This document shows positions 36,716 to 44,681 of a stretch of 63,763 bases of DNA, one piece after another. Every line of letters starts with the position of its first letter. Within the stretch, counting starts at the first letter, position 1. The notes under the pieces are model-generated. The model was given only the letters and a program-made list of their open reading frames with translations. It did not search any database and had not been told where the DNA came from. Source of the DNA: an uncultured Acetatifactor sp. (GTDB lineage Bacteria > Bacillota > Clostridia > Lachnospirales > Lachnospiraceae); the NCBI GenBank assembly GCA_947588705.1, contig CANPYT010000009.1, positions 1-63,763 of the forward strand, in the 5' to 3' direction. The translations under genes were made by a program, and so were the position numbers.

Positions 36716-36748
36716 GTCAATATCATTAAACAAACAGGAGGGTAAACC

Positions 36749-37984
36749 ATGAAAAAGAAATTTGCAGTACTTGCCATGGTCGTGATGATGCTCGCAGTTG
36801 TGTGCCTGCCGACTGGTGCTCTTGCTGCCCAGGCGGACGAGATGGTACCTGTGGTGGTCAGCGTACCGGAGAGCTGGGACGCACCACATTTGTGGGCATG
36901 GGCCGACGATGGAACCAACGCTTTTGCAGCTTGGCCAGGTGAGGAGATGGAGGCGCTGGATGACGGGTGGTATTACACTTATGTTCCCGGCTTCGTCCAG
37001 AACGTGATCGTCAACGCAAATAACGACACCGATGCCCCTGTTCAAACAGAAGGGCTTGTGGTAGAAGCGGGAAAACCGGTGTGGATCACCGTGGGCGAGG
37101 ACACGACCGCCACGGCGGCCTATGAAGCTCAGAACACCGCGGAAATACCGGCCTATGTGGAGCGTTTTGTTATCCACGCCTATGTTCCGTTGAGTTGGAA
37201 TACCGCCAACCTCTGGGCCTGGTCCGCTCCTGACGGCACCAACGCTTTTGATGCCTGGCCGGGACTCCTTCTCACAGAAGGCGAGGACGGTTGGTTCACC
37301 GGAAAAGCGCCGGTCTTCATCAATTCCATCATCATCAGCGGCAATGAGGGCGCCGTCCAGACCGAGGACGTCTCCGTGGAGCCAAAGGAGCTGTGGATCA
37401 CCGTATATGAGGACCTGACCTATGACCTGAGCTACGAGGATCCCAACAGGGCTGCAGAGGACATCACCGTCCGGGCCAAGATCCCAGACGATTGGGCCGG
37501 TCCCTGCTGCTGGGCTTGGTCCGCTCCCGACGGCACTAACGCCTTTGCCTCTTGGCCCGGCGAGGCATTCACGGAAGAGGACGGCTGGTACACTATCACC
37601 GTCCCCGGGTGGATCAACTCCGTCATCGTCAACGCTAACGAAGGTTCTGTCCAGACCTCCGACTTGTCCGTTGAACCCGGAAAGGACGTGTGGGTCGTGG
37701 TGACGGACGCCGAGAACGCCGCCGTTACATATGAGGAACCGACTGACGTTCCCTCCACAGACACCTCTGCTGAGGGTTCCGAGGGCGGCGAATCTGTGAA
37801 TCCCGACGAACCGTCTGCTTCCGACGAGCCTGACAGCACAGAACAAAATGAGCCCGCCGAGCTTCCTGACAATACAGAAAAGAGTTCCGGGAACATCGGG
37901 CTCGTTATCGGTATCGCGGCGGCCGCTGTGGCAGTAGTCGGCGGCGGCACGGCAGTTGCTGTATCCAAGAAAAAAAAGAAGTAA
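36749..37984 (+). CDS. Membrane-anchored surface protein with three CBM26 starch-binding domains
   Basis: A 411-residue exported protein: signal peptide (residues 1-29, cleaved near ALAAQA), three starch-binding modules (about 30-115, 130-215, 225-310), each with the pattern LWAW..DGTNAFAAWPG and a following NVIVNAN-type strand, then a Ser/Glu/Asp/Pro-rich linker (325-380), one membrane segment (about 382-404) and a lysine tail. There is no LPXTG motif, so anchoring is by the membrane helix. It has no catalytic domain; it probably holds starch or maltodextrin at the cell surface for the transporter encoded next. Start follows AGGAGGGTAAACC. Confidence 0.85.
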   Translation: MKKKFAVLAMVVMMLAVVCLPTGALAAQADEMVPVVVSVPESWDAPHLWAWADDGTNAFAAWPGEEMEALDDGWYYTYVPGFVQNVIVNANNDTDAPVQTEGLVVEAGKPVWITVGEDTTATAAYEAQNTAEIPAYVERFVIHAYVPLSWNTANLWAWSAPDGTNAFDAWPGLLLTEGEDGWFTGKAPVFINSIIISGNEGAVQTEDVSVEPKELWITVYEDLTYDLSYEDPNRAAEDITVRAKIPDDWAGPCCWAWSAPDGTNAFASWPGEAFTEEDGWYTITVPGWINSVIVNANEGSVQTSDLSVEPGKDVWVVVTDAENAAVTYEEPTDVPSTDTSAEGSEGGESVNPDEPSASDEPDSTEQNEPAELPDNTEKSSGNIGLVIGIAAAAVAVVGGGTAVAVSKKKKK

Positions 37985-37989
37985 TCAAA

Positions 37990-38021
37990 AAGTGCGGGTA
38001 TGATTTCCCATACCCGCACTT
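37990..38021 (+). terminator. Intercistronic hairpin after the CBM26 gene
   Basis: AAGTGCGGGTATG, 6-nt loop, CATACCCGCACTT: a perfect 13-bp stem without a proper T run. It may partly terminate transcription or stabilise the upstream mRNA, giving more surface protein than transporter. Confidence 0.7.
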
Positions 38022-38046
38022 CACCTTAATAGTAGGAGGAGATAGA

Positions 38047-39252
38047 ATGAAGCGAATAGTTTCTGCCCTGCTGTGCCTCTGCCTTTGCCTTGGTCTTGCC
38101 TCCTGCGGGCAAAAGCCGGACGCAGAGGGAACGAAAAAGCTGACCATCTGGCACGACAAGGAGGATGCCGTGATTGAAGCCCTGTCGGATTATTTAAGCG
38201 CCGCGGTTCCCGATTTGGAAATCACCTTTGAGAAAAAGACGAGCCTGACGGACTCACTGAAGCTCGTGGGCAACGACCCTGCCGCTGCCCCGGATCTCTT
38301 TATCTTCGCCCATGATAAGATCGGCGTCTTTGCCGAGATGGGCATTCTTACACCGGTGACCGAGTTTCTGGAGGAGGACACACTGACAGACTTCCTGCCC
38401 ATGACGTTGGCGGCGGCCACTTACGAGGATCAGGTTTATCAGCTTCCGCTCTACTTTGAAACACTTCTCTTCATGTACAACCGGCGGTATATGCAGGATG
38501 ACGAGGTGCCGTCCACAACAGAGGAACTTCTGAGCTATGCCCAGGCTAACACAGGGCGCGGCAGATACGGTTTTGTGGAACAGCACAGTACAGCCTATTA
38601 CAGCGCCGCATGGATCCACGGCTTCGGCGGCTCCATCATTGACGAGGACGGAGTACCCTTCCCGGATCCCCAGGCGGTGAAGGACGCGCTTGCCTACCAC
38701 CTGAAATTTGTTGCCCTGATGCCCGGCGAGACGGAGTACAACACCGTCAATACCCTCTTTTTGGAGGGGAAGGCCGACGCCACTATCGGCGGGCCATGGC
38801 TCGTCCCCTCGGCAAGAGACGCGGGGATCGATCTTGGCATAGCCCCCATGCCCACCGTAGATGAGACCGGCAAGGCCCTGGCGCCCTACTCCGGCGTCCA
38901 AGGGATCCACGTTCTCCGATTTGCCGCAGAGGACAAAAAGGAGGCCGTGCAGGAGCTGTTGACCGCCCTCACCGCCCCGTCTGTAGGGATCGACCTGGCT
39001 CTGGCCAGCGGCTGTGCGCCCGCCAATGCACTGTGCTATGACGATTCCCGTGTGGCGGGCGATGAGTTTGTCCAGGCGATGCGCACTACCGCTGAGATTG
39101 CTGTCCCCATGCCCAACATCCCGGAGATGGACGTGATGTGGACAGTCGTTGGAAATCTTCTCACCGATGTGAACCTGTCGGGCAAAGATATTGACAGCAG
39201 CTTTTCCACCGCCGCGGACAAGGCAAAGGAACTGATTGACGCCATGAAGTAA
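38047..39252 (+). CDS. malE: Maltodextrin-type ABC substrate-binding lipoprotein
   Basis: A 401-residue lipoprotein with signal peptide and lipobox (LGLASC, Cys at about residue 20). It has the family 1 binding-protein fold: KKLTIWHDKEDAVIEAL, APDLFIFAHDKIGVFAEMG, VYQLPLYFETLLFMYNRRYM, and GKADATIGGPWLVPSARDAG. Predicted to capture maltose or maltodextrins and deliver them to the permeases that follow. Start follows AGGAGGAGATAGA. A 206-bp gap separates it from malF, longer than usual in such operons. Confidence 0.88.
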   Translation: MKRIVSALLCLCLCLGLASCGQKPDAEGTKKLTIWHDKEDAVIEALSDYLSAAVPDLEITFEKKTSLTDSLKLVGNDPAAAPDLFIFAHDKIGVFAEMGILTPVTEFLEEDTLTDFLPMTLAAATYEDQVYQLPLYFETLLFMYNRRYMQDDEVPSTTEELLSYAQANTGRGRYGFVEQHSTAYYSAAWIHGFGGSIIDEDGVPFPDPQAVKDALAYHLKFVALMPGETEYNTVNTLFLEGKADATIGGPWLVPSARDAGIDLGIAPMPTVDETGKALAPYSGVQGIHVLRFAAEDKKEAVQELLTALTAPSVGIDLALASGCAPANALCYDDSRVAGDEFVQAMRTTAEIAVPMPNIPEMDVMWTVVGNLLTDVNLSGKDIDSSFSTAADKAKELIDAMK

Positions 39253-39458
39253 CAGGAACTGGGGTAACAAACTGATTAACAGCAATAGATGAAAAGCTGT
39301 GGTCTGAGTCTCCTCGTACCAGTCAAAGCTGTAATGATATAGGCACAGTGCCACAGCGCCTTAATAAATATCTCAGTATAGAAATTGAAATACCCAGTAG
39401 AATCTGGGAGGAAGGAAAAATCCAATCACCAACTGATCATTGGATTATGCGAGGGCAT

Positions 39459-40355
39459 ATGAAAAAACGCAAAGCTAAAAATACGGCGGTCTCCTACCTC
39501 TGGTCTGCCCCGTCTCTGCTGCTCATCGCCTTGATGGTGGTATTCCCCATCCTATACACCGGCTACGTGAGCCTTACGAATATGAACGTGTACCACTGGT
39601 TCGACTTCACCATCGTGGGCATTGACAATTACATCCGGGCGCTGTTCGTCTTTGACTCCGGCTTTCTGACGGCGCTTCTGGCAACGCTTCTTTGGACTGT
39701 GGTAAACATGGCGGTCCAACTGGTGATTGCCTTTGTGCTGGCCTCGCTTCTCAACAATCAGAAGCTGAGGCTCCGCAAGCTCTATAAGACCCTTCTCATG
39801 TTCCCCTGGGCGATGCCCGGATATGTCTCGATCCTACTGTGGAAGACCGGCATGTTCAACACACAGTTTGGACTTTTCAATCAGTGGATGGAGAAAGCCG
39901 GCTTCACCGCGGCCCGGTGGCTCAGCAATGACGTATCGGCGTTCCTGTGCTGTACGCTGGTGAATTTGTGGCTGGCGCTGCCCTTCATGATCATGATCAT
40001 GGACGGCGCCATGCAGAGCATCGACAGAAGCTACTTTGAAAGCGCCCTCCTGGACGGGGCAAACTGGCTGGAGCGGACCCGGTTCATCACCATTCCCGCC
40101 ATCCGCCCCATCATCGCCCCGGCGGTGATCATCACGATCTTCACCACCTTCAAGCAGTTCGACGTGGTGTACCTTCTGACCCAACAGGCGGGAGCAAAAA
40201 CCGGATCCGGGTTCCACACTATCCTGACCTATACTTATGAGAACGCCTTTGTCACCAACAATTACGGGTACAGTTCCGCCATTTCCATCATCATTTTTAT
40301 CATGCTAATCGTTTTTTCGGCAAAATATCAGCTCAGAGAGGAGGGAGACGAATGA
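39459..40355 (+). CDS. malF: ABC sugar permease, MalF type
   Basis: A 298-residue permease with six membrane segments and the EAA-type loop that contacts the ATPase (YFESALLDGANWLERTRFITIPAIRP). Start is uncertain: I favour the ATG at 39459 (GAGGGCAT upstream, MKKRKAKNTAVSYLW start); ATG codons at 39447 and 39348 are alternatives, and the latter would add residues unlike the family. It overlaps malG by four bases (ATGA), indicating coupled translation. Confidence 0.9.
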   Translation: MKKRKAKNTAVSYLWSAPSLLLIALMVVFPILYTGYVSLTNMNVYHWFDFTIVGIDNYIRALFVFDSGFLTALLATLLWTVVNMAVQLVIAFVLASLLNNQKLRLRKLYKTLLMFPWAMPGYVSILLWKTGMFNTQFGLFNQWMEKAGFTAARWLSNDVSAFLCCTLVNLWLALPFMIMIMDGAMQSIDRSYFESALLDGANWLERTRFITIPAIRPIIAPAVIITIFTTFKQFDVVYLLTQQAGAKTGSGFHTILTYTYENAFVTNNYGYSSAISIIIFIMLIVFSAKYQLREEGDE

Positions 40356-41197
40356 TGGGAAAAAAGCAGAAAGAGAGGCTGGGTCTCTTTTTCCTCAACA
40401 TCTTTTTTATCACGCTGTGCTTTCTGACGCTGATCCCTATTCTTTACGCCCTCAGCGTCTCCTTCAGCGGACAAAACGGTCTTCTGAGCTCGGACTTCTC
40501 CTTTATCCCCCACGATTTCACCCTGGATAACTACAAGGAGGTTTTTCTTGGCGAGAGCATCATGACCTGGTTCGGGAACACCGTCATCCTTGCCGTCACC
40601 ACGGTGGCGCTGTCCCTGACTGTGGCCGTCCCGGCGGCCTACTGCTTCTCCAGACGCCGCTTTCCGGGCCGAAAGGCTATTTTGAAGTGCCTCGTCCTGC
40701 TGAACGCCTTCCCCGCGATCCTCTCCATGTTCGCCATTTACCGACTCCTGCGCCCCCTGGGACTTGTGAATCACCGGGTGGGGCTCATTCTGGTCTACAC
40801 AGGCACCATGGCGGTTTTCAGCCTGTGGAACACGAAAGGGTATTTCGACACCATCCCAAAGGAGATCGAGGAGGCGGCGCATATCGACGGGGCCAGTGAC
40901 CTCCAGGTTGTCATCCGCATCGTCATGCCCCTGGCCAAGCCCAGCATCATCGTCACGGGCCTCATGGTACTCATTTATGTCTGGAATGAGTACATCTACG
41001 CCACCACCTTCCTCACCGGCGAGGGAAATTACACCTTGGCGGCAGGGCTCTATGCCCTCCAGGCCACGGAGATGAGCGGGAGCTGGCCCGTCTTCTCGGC
41101 GGCGTCGGTGACGGTATCGCTGCCGGTGCTCATAATATTCTTCCTGTGCCAGAAGCACATGACCTCCGGCCTGACTACGGGAGGTGTGAAAGGATGA
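40352..41197 (+). CDS. malG: ABC sugar permease, MalG type
   Basis: A 281-residue permease with six membrane segments (for example LFFLNIFFITLCFLTLIPILYAL) and the conserved EAA loop IPKEIEEAAHIDGASDLQVVIRIVMPLAKP. Partner of MalF. The operon encodes no ATPase, so a shared MsmK/MalK-type ATPase from elsewhere must energise the transporter. Overlaps both neighbours by four bases. Confidence 0.93.
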   Translation: MMGKKQKERLGLFFLNIFFITLCFLTLIPILYALSVSFSGQNGLLSSDFSFIPHDFTLDNYKEVFLGESIMTWFGNTVILAVTTVALSLTVAVPAAYCFSRRRFPGRKAILKCLVLLNAFPAILSMFAIYRLLRPLGLVNHRVGLILVYTGTMAVFSLWNTKGYFDTIPKEIEEAAHIDGASDLQVVIRIVMPLAKPSIIVTGLMVLIYVWNEYIYATTFLTGEGNYTLAAGLYALQATEMSGSWPVFSAASVTVSLPVLIIFFLCQKHMTSGLTTGGVKG

Positions 41198-42909
41198 GAC
41201 TGGATGCCGTACTCCATATCCCCATGTCTCAATACGCCTACGGTGAGGACGAGCGTCATATCACCTACCGGCTCCGTTGTGCCAGGGGTGACTTAAAACG
41301 CGTAACCCTCCATTATGGTGACACGGCCTGCCGGGTGACGCCCATTATCTTCACCGCCGTACCCATGGAGGCCGTACTTTGGGACAAATTTCACGACTAC
41401 TGGCAGGTGACGGTGGACAGCGAATATGAGCGTGTCTACTACTACTTTGAGCTTTTCGACGGGGAACGCACGGTGCTCTACTACGGCGATGTGTTTACCG
41501 ACCATCTGGTGGATGACCGATCTCAGTATTTTAAGCTTCCCTTCAATCACCGGGCGGACATAGCCCGCATACCTGATTGGGTACACGATGCGGTAGTGTA
41601 CAACATTTTCCCCGACAGCTTCGCCACCTCCCGCCGCTATATCAGCGGGAAACCAACTCAGTACTCCCACGGCGGACAGACGGTGCGGGGCAAACTGGGC
41701 GGAACGCTCCGCGGGATTTCGGAGAATATCGACTATCTCAGGGACCTAGGCATAAACTGCGTCTATCTGAACCCCATCTTTGCCGCCGGTGAGTACCACA
41801 AATATGACCTGCTGGACTACTTTCACGTGGATCCCTGCTTCGGTGGGGACGACACCTTCCGGGAGCTGGTGGACGCCCTCCACCAAAATGGCCTCCGGAT
41901 CATCGTGGACGGCGTTTTCAACCACTGCGGATGGTATTTCTTCGCCTTTGACGATGTGGTGCGCAGCCAGGAAAAGTCCAAATACCGCGACTGGTTCTAT
42001 CGGCTGCGCTTTCCTGTCGAAAGGCCCGAGGCCCCGGAGGAGATCCCCGGCTACGCCTGTTTCGCCTACGAACGCATGATGCCCAAGCTCGACACATCCA
42101 ACCCCAAGGTGCGGAATTACTTCTGCGAGGTGGGCCGGTATTGGGTCCGGGAATTTGGCATCGACGGTTGGCGGCTGGACGTGGCCAGCGAGATCAATGA
42201 TGGCTTCTGGCGGGATTTCCGCGCCGCCGTAAAGGAGGTCAATCCCGACGCCCTCCTGATTGGCGAGGTATGGGAGAGCGCCGGGCATTGGCTCTCCGGC
42301 GATATGTTCGACTCCACCATGAATTACGATTTCCGCAAGCACTGTGAACTCTTTTTTGCCCAGGGTGCCATCGACGCGGAGGAGTTCGCCGGGCGCCTGA
42401 CCGATATGCTCATGCGCTACCGGCGCCAGATGGTTCCGGCACAGCTCAATCTGCTCGACAGCCATGACGTGGGGCGATTCCTATCCCTGTGCAGCGGAAG
42501 TGTGGAAAAATACCGTCTGGCCGTGCTGTTTGAGATGACCTTCATCGGGATGCCCACAATCTTCTACGGCGACGAGCTGGGCATGAACGGAATGCTGGAG
42601 GATGAGTATCGCCGCCCCATGCCTTGGGGCGAAGGAAACCTGGATCTGTACGCTTTCTTCAAGCGCGCCATCGGACTGCGGCGAGAACTTCCGGCCCTGC
42701 GCCGGGGAAACTTCCGCATTGTTTCTGCCCAATCGGACTGCGGACTGCTCATCTTTTCACGGCAGTTCGAAGATCAGACTGTCACGGTCGCCATGAACAT
42801 CGGTCCACGTGCGGAACGACTTCCTTGGATTTGCAATAGTACATATTGGGCGGAGGAACTTGAAGGGAACACATTATCACCCTGCGGCTTTGCGGTCATC
42901 GTTGACTGA
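41194..42909 (+). CDS. GH13 alpha-glucosidase / neopullulanase-type enzyme
   Basis: A 571-residue cytoplasmic enzyme with an N-terminal starch-binding-like beta domain (residues 1-120, as in cyclomaltodextrinase and neopullulanase), then the (beta/alpha)8 barrel: VDGVFNHCG, GWRLDVASEI (nucleophile Asp), LIGEVWE (acid/base Glu) and NLLDSHDVGRF (third acidic residue). It likely breaks imported maltodextrins or cyclodextrins to maltose and glucose. The start overlaps the malG stop (ATGA), giving a tight operon. Confidence 0.92.
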   Translation: MRLDAVLHIPMSQYAYGEDERHITYRLRCARGDLKRVTLHYGDTACRVTPIIFTAVPMEAVLWDKFHDYWQVTVDSEYERVYYYFELFDGERTVLYYGDVFTDHLVDDRSQYFKLPFNHRADIARIPDWVHDAVVYNIFPDSFATSRRYISGKPTQYSHGGQTVRGKLGGTLRGISENIDYLRDLGINCVYLNPIFAAGEYHKYDLLDYFHVDPCFGGDDTFRELVDALHQNGLRIIVDGVFNHCGWYFFAFDDVVRSQEKSKYRDWFYRLRFPVERPEAPEEIPGYACFAYERMMPKLDTSNPKVRNYFCEVGRYWVREFGIDGWRLDVASEINDGFWRDFRAAVKEVNPDALLIGEVWESAGHWLSGDMFDSTMNYDFRKHCELFFAQGAIDAEEFAGRLTDMLMRYRRQMVPAQLNLLDSHDVGRFLSLCSGSVEKYRLAVLFEMTFIGMPTIFYGDELGMNGMLEDEYRRPMPWGEGNLDLYAFFKRAIGLRRELPALRRGNFRIVSAQSDCGLLIFSRQFEDQTVTVAMNIGPRAERLPWICNSTYWAEELEGNTLSPCGFAVIVD

Positions 42910-42930
42910 AAGGGAAAAATCGGTTATAGT
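42902..42930 (+). promoter_or_regulatory. Promoter of the LacI-family regulator gene
   Basis: TTGACT (42902-42907), a 17-bp spacer and TATAGT (42925-42930); the -35 box overlaps the end of the GH13 gene, so the regulator can be expressed independently of the operon. Confidence 0.7.
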
Positions 42931-42961
42931 TAGAGTATCGATGTGTAAGGGGGTATCCTTT

Positions 42962-43975
42962 ATGGGCGTGACCATCCACGATGTGGCGAAGGCCGCCGGA
43001 ACATCCGTGTCCACCGTGTCCAAGGTCATCAACGGCTATTACAGTATCTCCGACGAGACGGCGGCGAAAGTCCGGCAGGTCATGAAGGAGCTGAACTACA
43101 CTCCCAGCACCAGTGCCCAGAATTTCGCCAAGGGGACCACCCGGTGCGTAGTCATGCTGGCGGATCTGTCCCCGGGCACCGCCTTTCGCAATCCGCACCT
43201 ATTTGAAATCGCCTCGGGCCTGGAGGATGCGCTCCGGGCCCGGGGATACCGTCTGATTCTCCGGGGCGCGGATGCCACAACGGCCTACGAGGCCGCAGAG
43301 GAGATCATCTCACGACGCAGCGCCGACGCCATCGCCGTCCATGTCTCCATGATGAACCACCCGCTCTCCGCGCTGCTGACTAATCCACGGTTTCCCCATA
43401 TCGTCCTGGGGATGCCGAATTTTGAGACACAGGTCTGCTGGATCGACAACAACAACGTCTACTCCGGCACCGTGGCGGCGTCCTATTTGCTCTCCATGGG
43501 CTGCCGCAGGATAGCCTTTGTGGGCGGGCAGTACTACGACCTGGGCTCGGCCCACCGCCTCCAGGGTCTGCGGCAGGGCCTTCATGATGCGGGCGTTACG
43601 CTGGAGGAACAGTATATCTGGTTGGGCGAGTCCACCCAGGAGGATGGCTACCGCATGACGAAACAGCTCTTGGGGGAGCGTTCCTTGCCGGAGGCCGTGG
43701 TTTGCGCCAACAACTACATCGCCTTGGGCTGTTTGGCTGCCATTCAGGAACAGGGCCTGAACATCCCCAATGACATCGGCGTTCTGGCCTTTGACGACTA
43801 CCCCTTTTCGCAGTTCACCAAGCCTAAGCTGACCGTGGTGAATATCGACGTGCGCGACTTGGGAAACCAAGCGGGCAGATTTCTGGCAGACATCATCCGC
43901 CACCCGAATAAGCAGATTCAAACCTATGTGACCACCTCTATTTTGATGGAAAGGCAATCCATATCCAAGAGATAG
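42962..43975 (+). CDS. LacI-family transcriptional regulator (MalR-like)
   Basis: A 337-residue repressor: helix-turn-helix and hinge helix at the N-terminus (VTIHDVAKAAGTSVSTVSKV, then NGYYSISDETAAKVRQVMKE) and a periplasmic-binding-protein-like effector domain (from about 60). It is encoded last in the maltodextrin locus and presumably controls it in response to maltose or maltodextrin; the GAAAACGCTTTC site at 36663 is the likely operator. Start at 42962 follows AAGGGGGTATCCTTT; the longer ORF start upstream lies inside the GH13 gene. Confidence 0.92.
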   Translation: MGVTIHDVAKAAGTSVSTVSKVINGYYSISDETAAKVRQVMKELNYTPSTSAQNFAKGTTRCVVMLADLSPGTAFRNPHLFEIASGLEDALRARGYRLILRGADATTAYEAAEEIISRRSADAIAVHVSMMNHPLSALLTNPRFPHIVLGMPNFETQVCWIDNNNVYSGTVAASYLLSMGCRRIAFVGGQYYDLGSAHRLQGLRQGLHDAGVTLEEQYIWLGESTQEDGYRMTKQLLGERSLPEAVVCANNYIALGCLAAIQEQGLNIPNDIGVLAFDDYPFSQFTKPKLTVVNIDVRDLGNQAGRFLADIIRHPNKQIQTYVTTSILMERQSISKR

Positions 43976-43999
43976 AATTTTTACCCATACAGAAACTTC

Positions 44000-44031
44000 G
44001 AGCAGGGTGTGTACCGCCCTGCTCTTGTTTT
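44000..44031 (+). terminator. Terminator of the maltodextrin locus
   Basis: GAGCAGGG, 9-nt loop, CCCTGCTC followed by TTGTTTT. Confidence 0.8.
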
Positions 44032-44042
44032 GCAAAACTTTT

Positions 44043-44165
44043 TTATGCGCCGTTCTTTTCCGCATAGTCCTCAAGCATTGCTTTCTGGTTGGATATGCTG
44101 CTCTCGCCCTGCAGCTTGTCATCATAACTCAATCTCTCATAAAGTGCCGTTAATTCGCGACTCAT
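44043..44165 (-). pseudogene. 5' remnant of a large serine recombinase gene
   Basis: A strong ribosome binding site (AAAGGAGGGAATTGATT) leads into MSRELTALYERLSYDDKLQG and on to SISNQKAMLEDYAEKNGA, then stop. This matches the N-terminus of Tn-type large serine recombinases, including the YERLS..D catalytic-domain start, but the remaining several hundred residues are gone. A scar of an excised or deleted conjugative transposon. Confidence 0.8.
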
Positions 44166-44371
44166 AATCAATTCCCTCCTTTCCGCCAGCGCCGCATAAA
44201 TGTTATGTCATGGCTGTTTTTTGTTTATTTTGATTAAGAAGTCTTTTACATTTTATAACTCCTTATAACTCCGGAAACAAAAAAGCAAACAAAAAAAGGG
44301 CAGAATGGGAACTTTATCTCCGCTTCCCGCATAAAATAAAACCAGATAGGCAATACTGCTGCTGTAAAGAT
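44166..44371. other. AT-rich intergenic stretch
   Basis: No coding sequence or structured RNA that I can recognise between the recombinase remnant and the repeats before tRNA-Asn. Confidence 0.4.
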
Positions 44372-44373
44372 CA

Positions 44374-44415
44374 TTTTACACCAAGTTTTTTACACCAACT
44401 TTTTACACCAACTTT
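44374..44415. repeat. Three tandem 13-14-bp repeats upstream of tRNA-Asn
   Basis: Three copies of TTTTTACACCAACT (the first ends in AGT) directly upstream of the tRNA promoter. They may be slippage products or a binding site cluster. Confidence 0.6.
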
Positions 44416-44425
44416 TCCAAAATAC

Positions 44426-44454
44426 TTGACAGCGGGAAAATAGGGCACTATACT
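44426..44454 (+). promoter_or_regulatory. Promoter of the tRNA-Asn gene
   Basis: Perfect TTGACA (44426-44431), a 17-bp spacer and TATACT (44449-44454). Confidence 0.85.
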
Positions 44455-44477
44455 AGATGGTGGTTGGATCAGGTTGT

Positions 44478-44549
44478 TCCTCGATAGCTCAATGGTAGAG
44501 CACTCGGCTGTTAACCGAGTTGTTGCAGGTTCGAGCCCTGCTCGGGGAG
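44478..44549 (+). tRNA. tRNA-Asn, anticodon GTT
   Basis: Complete cloverleaf: acceptor TCCTCGA/TCGGGGA, D stem GCTC/GAGC, anticodon stem CTCGG/CCGAG with loop CTGTTAA, T loop TTCGAGC, discriminator G. The CCA end is not encoded. Confidence 0.96.
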
Positions 44550-44593
44550 TAAAGTGCCAAAGAGAATGGCACAAAGTGCCAAAAAAATGGCAC

Positions 44594-44633
44594 TTAAAAA
44601 CCCCGTAAACGATAGCGTTTACGGGGTTTTTCG
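44594..44633. terminator. Bidirectional terminator between tRNA-Asn and pyruvate kinase
   Basis: AAAAACCCCGTAAACG, ATAG loop, CGTTTACGGGGTTTTT. Preceded by two GTGCCA...TGGCAC inverted repeats (44551-44592). Confidence 0.92.
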
Positions 44634-44681
44634 TGTCTGCTTTTGCCTGCAAAGGCGGGTGTGGTTTCCTGCTTATTCTAT

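Larger units (their letters stand above)
35740..36748. other. Gene-poor junction with decayed mobile-gene fragments
   Basis: About 1 kb, AT-rich, without an intact gene. It holds the 3' end of an Rpn-like nuclease gene, an internal transposase fragment (both listed separately) and the promoter of the CBM26 gene. Small open frames at 36398-36662 lack ribosome binding sites and are not supported. Confidence 0.7.

Noticed and set aside
44551..44592. GTGCCA/TGGCAC repeats after tRNA-Asn as an integration site
   Set aside because: No element borders or second copy were found; more likely part of the terminator region.
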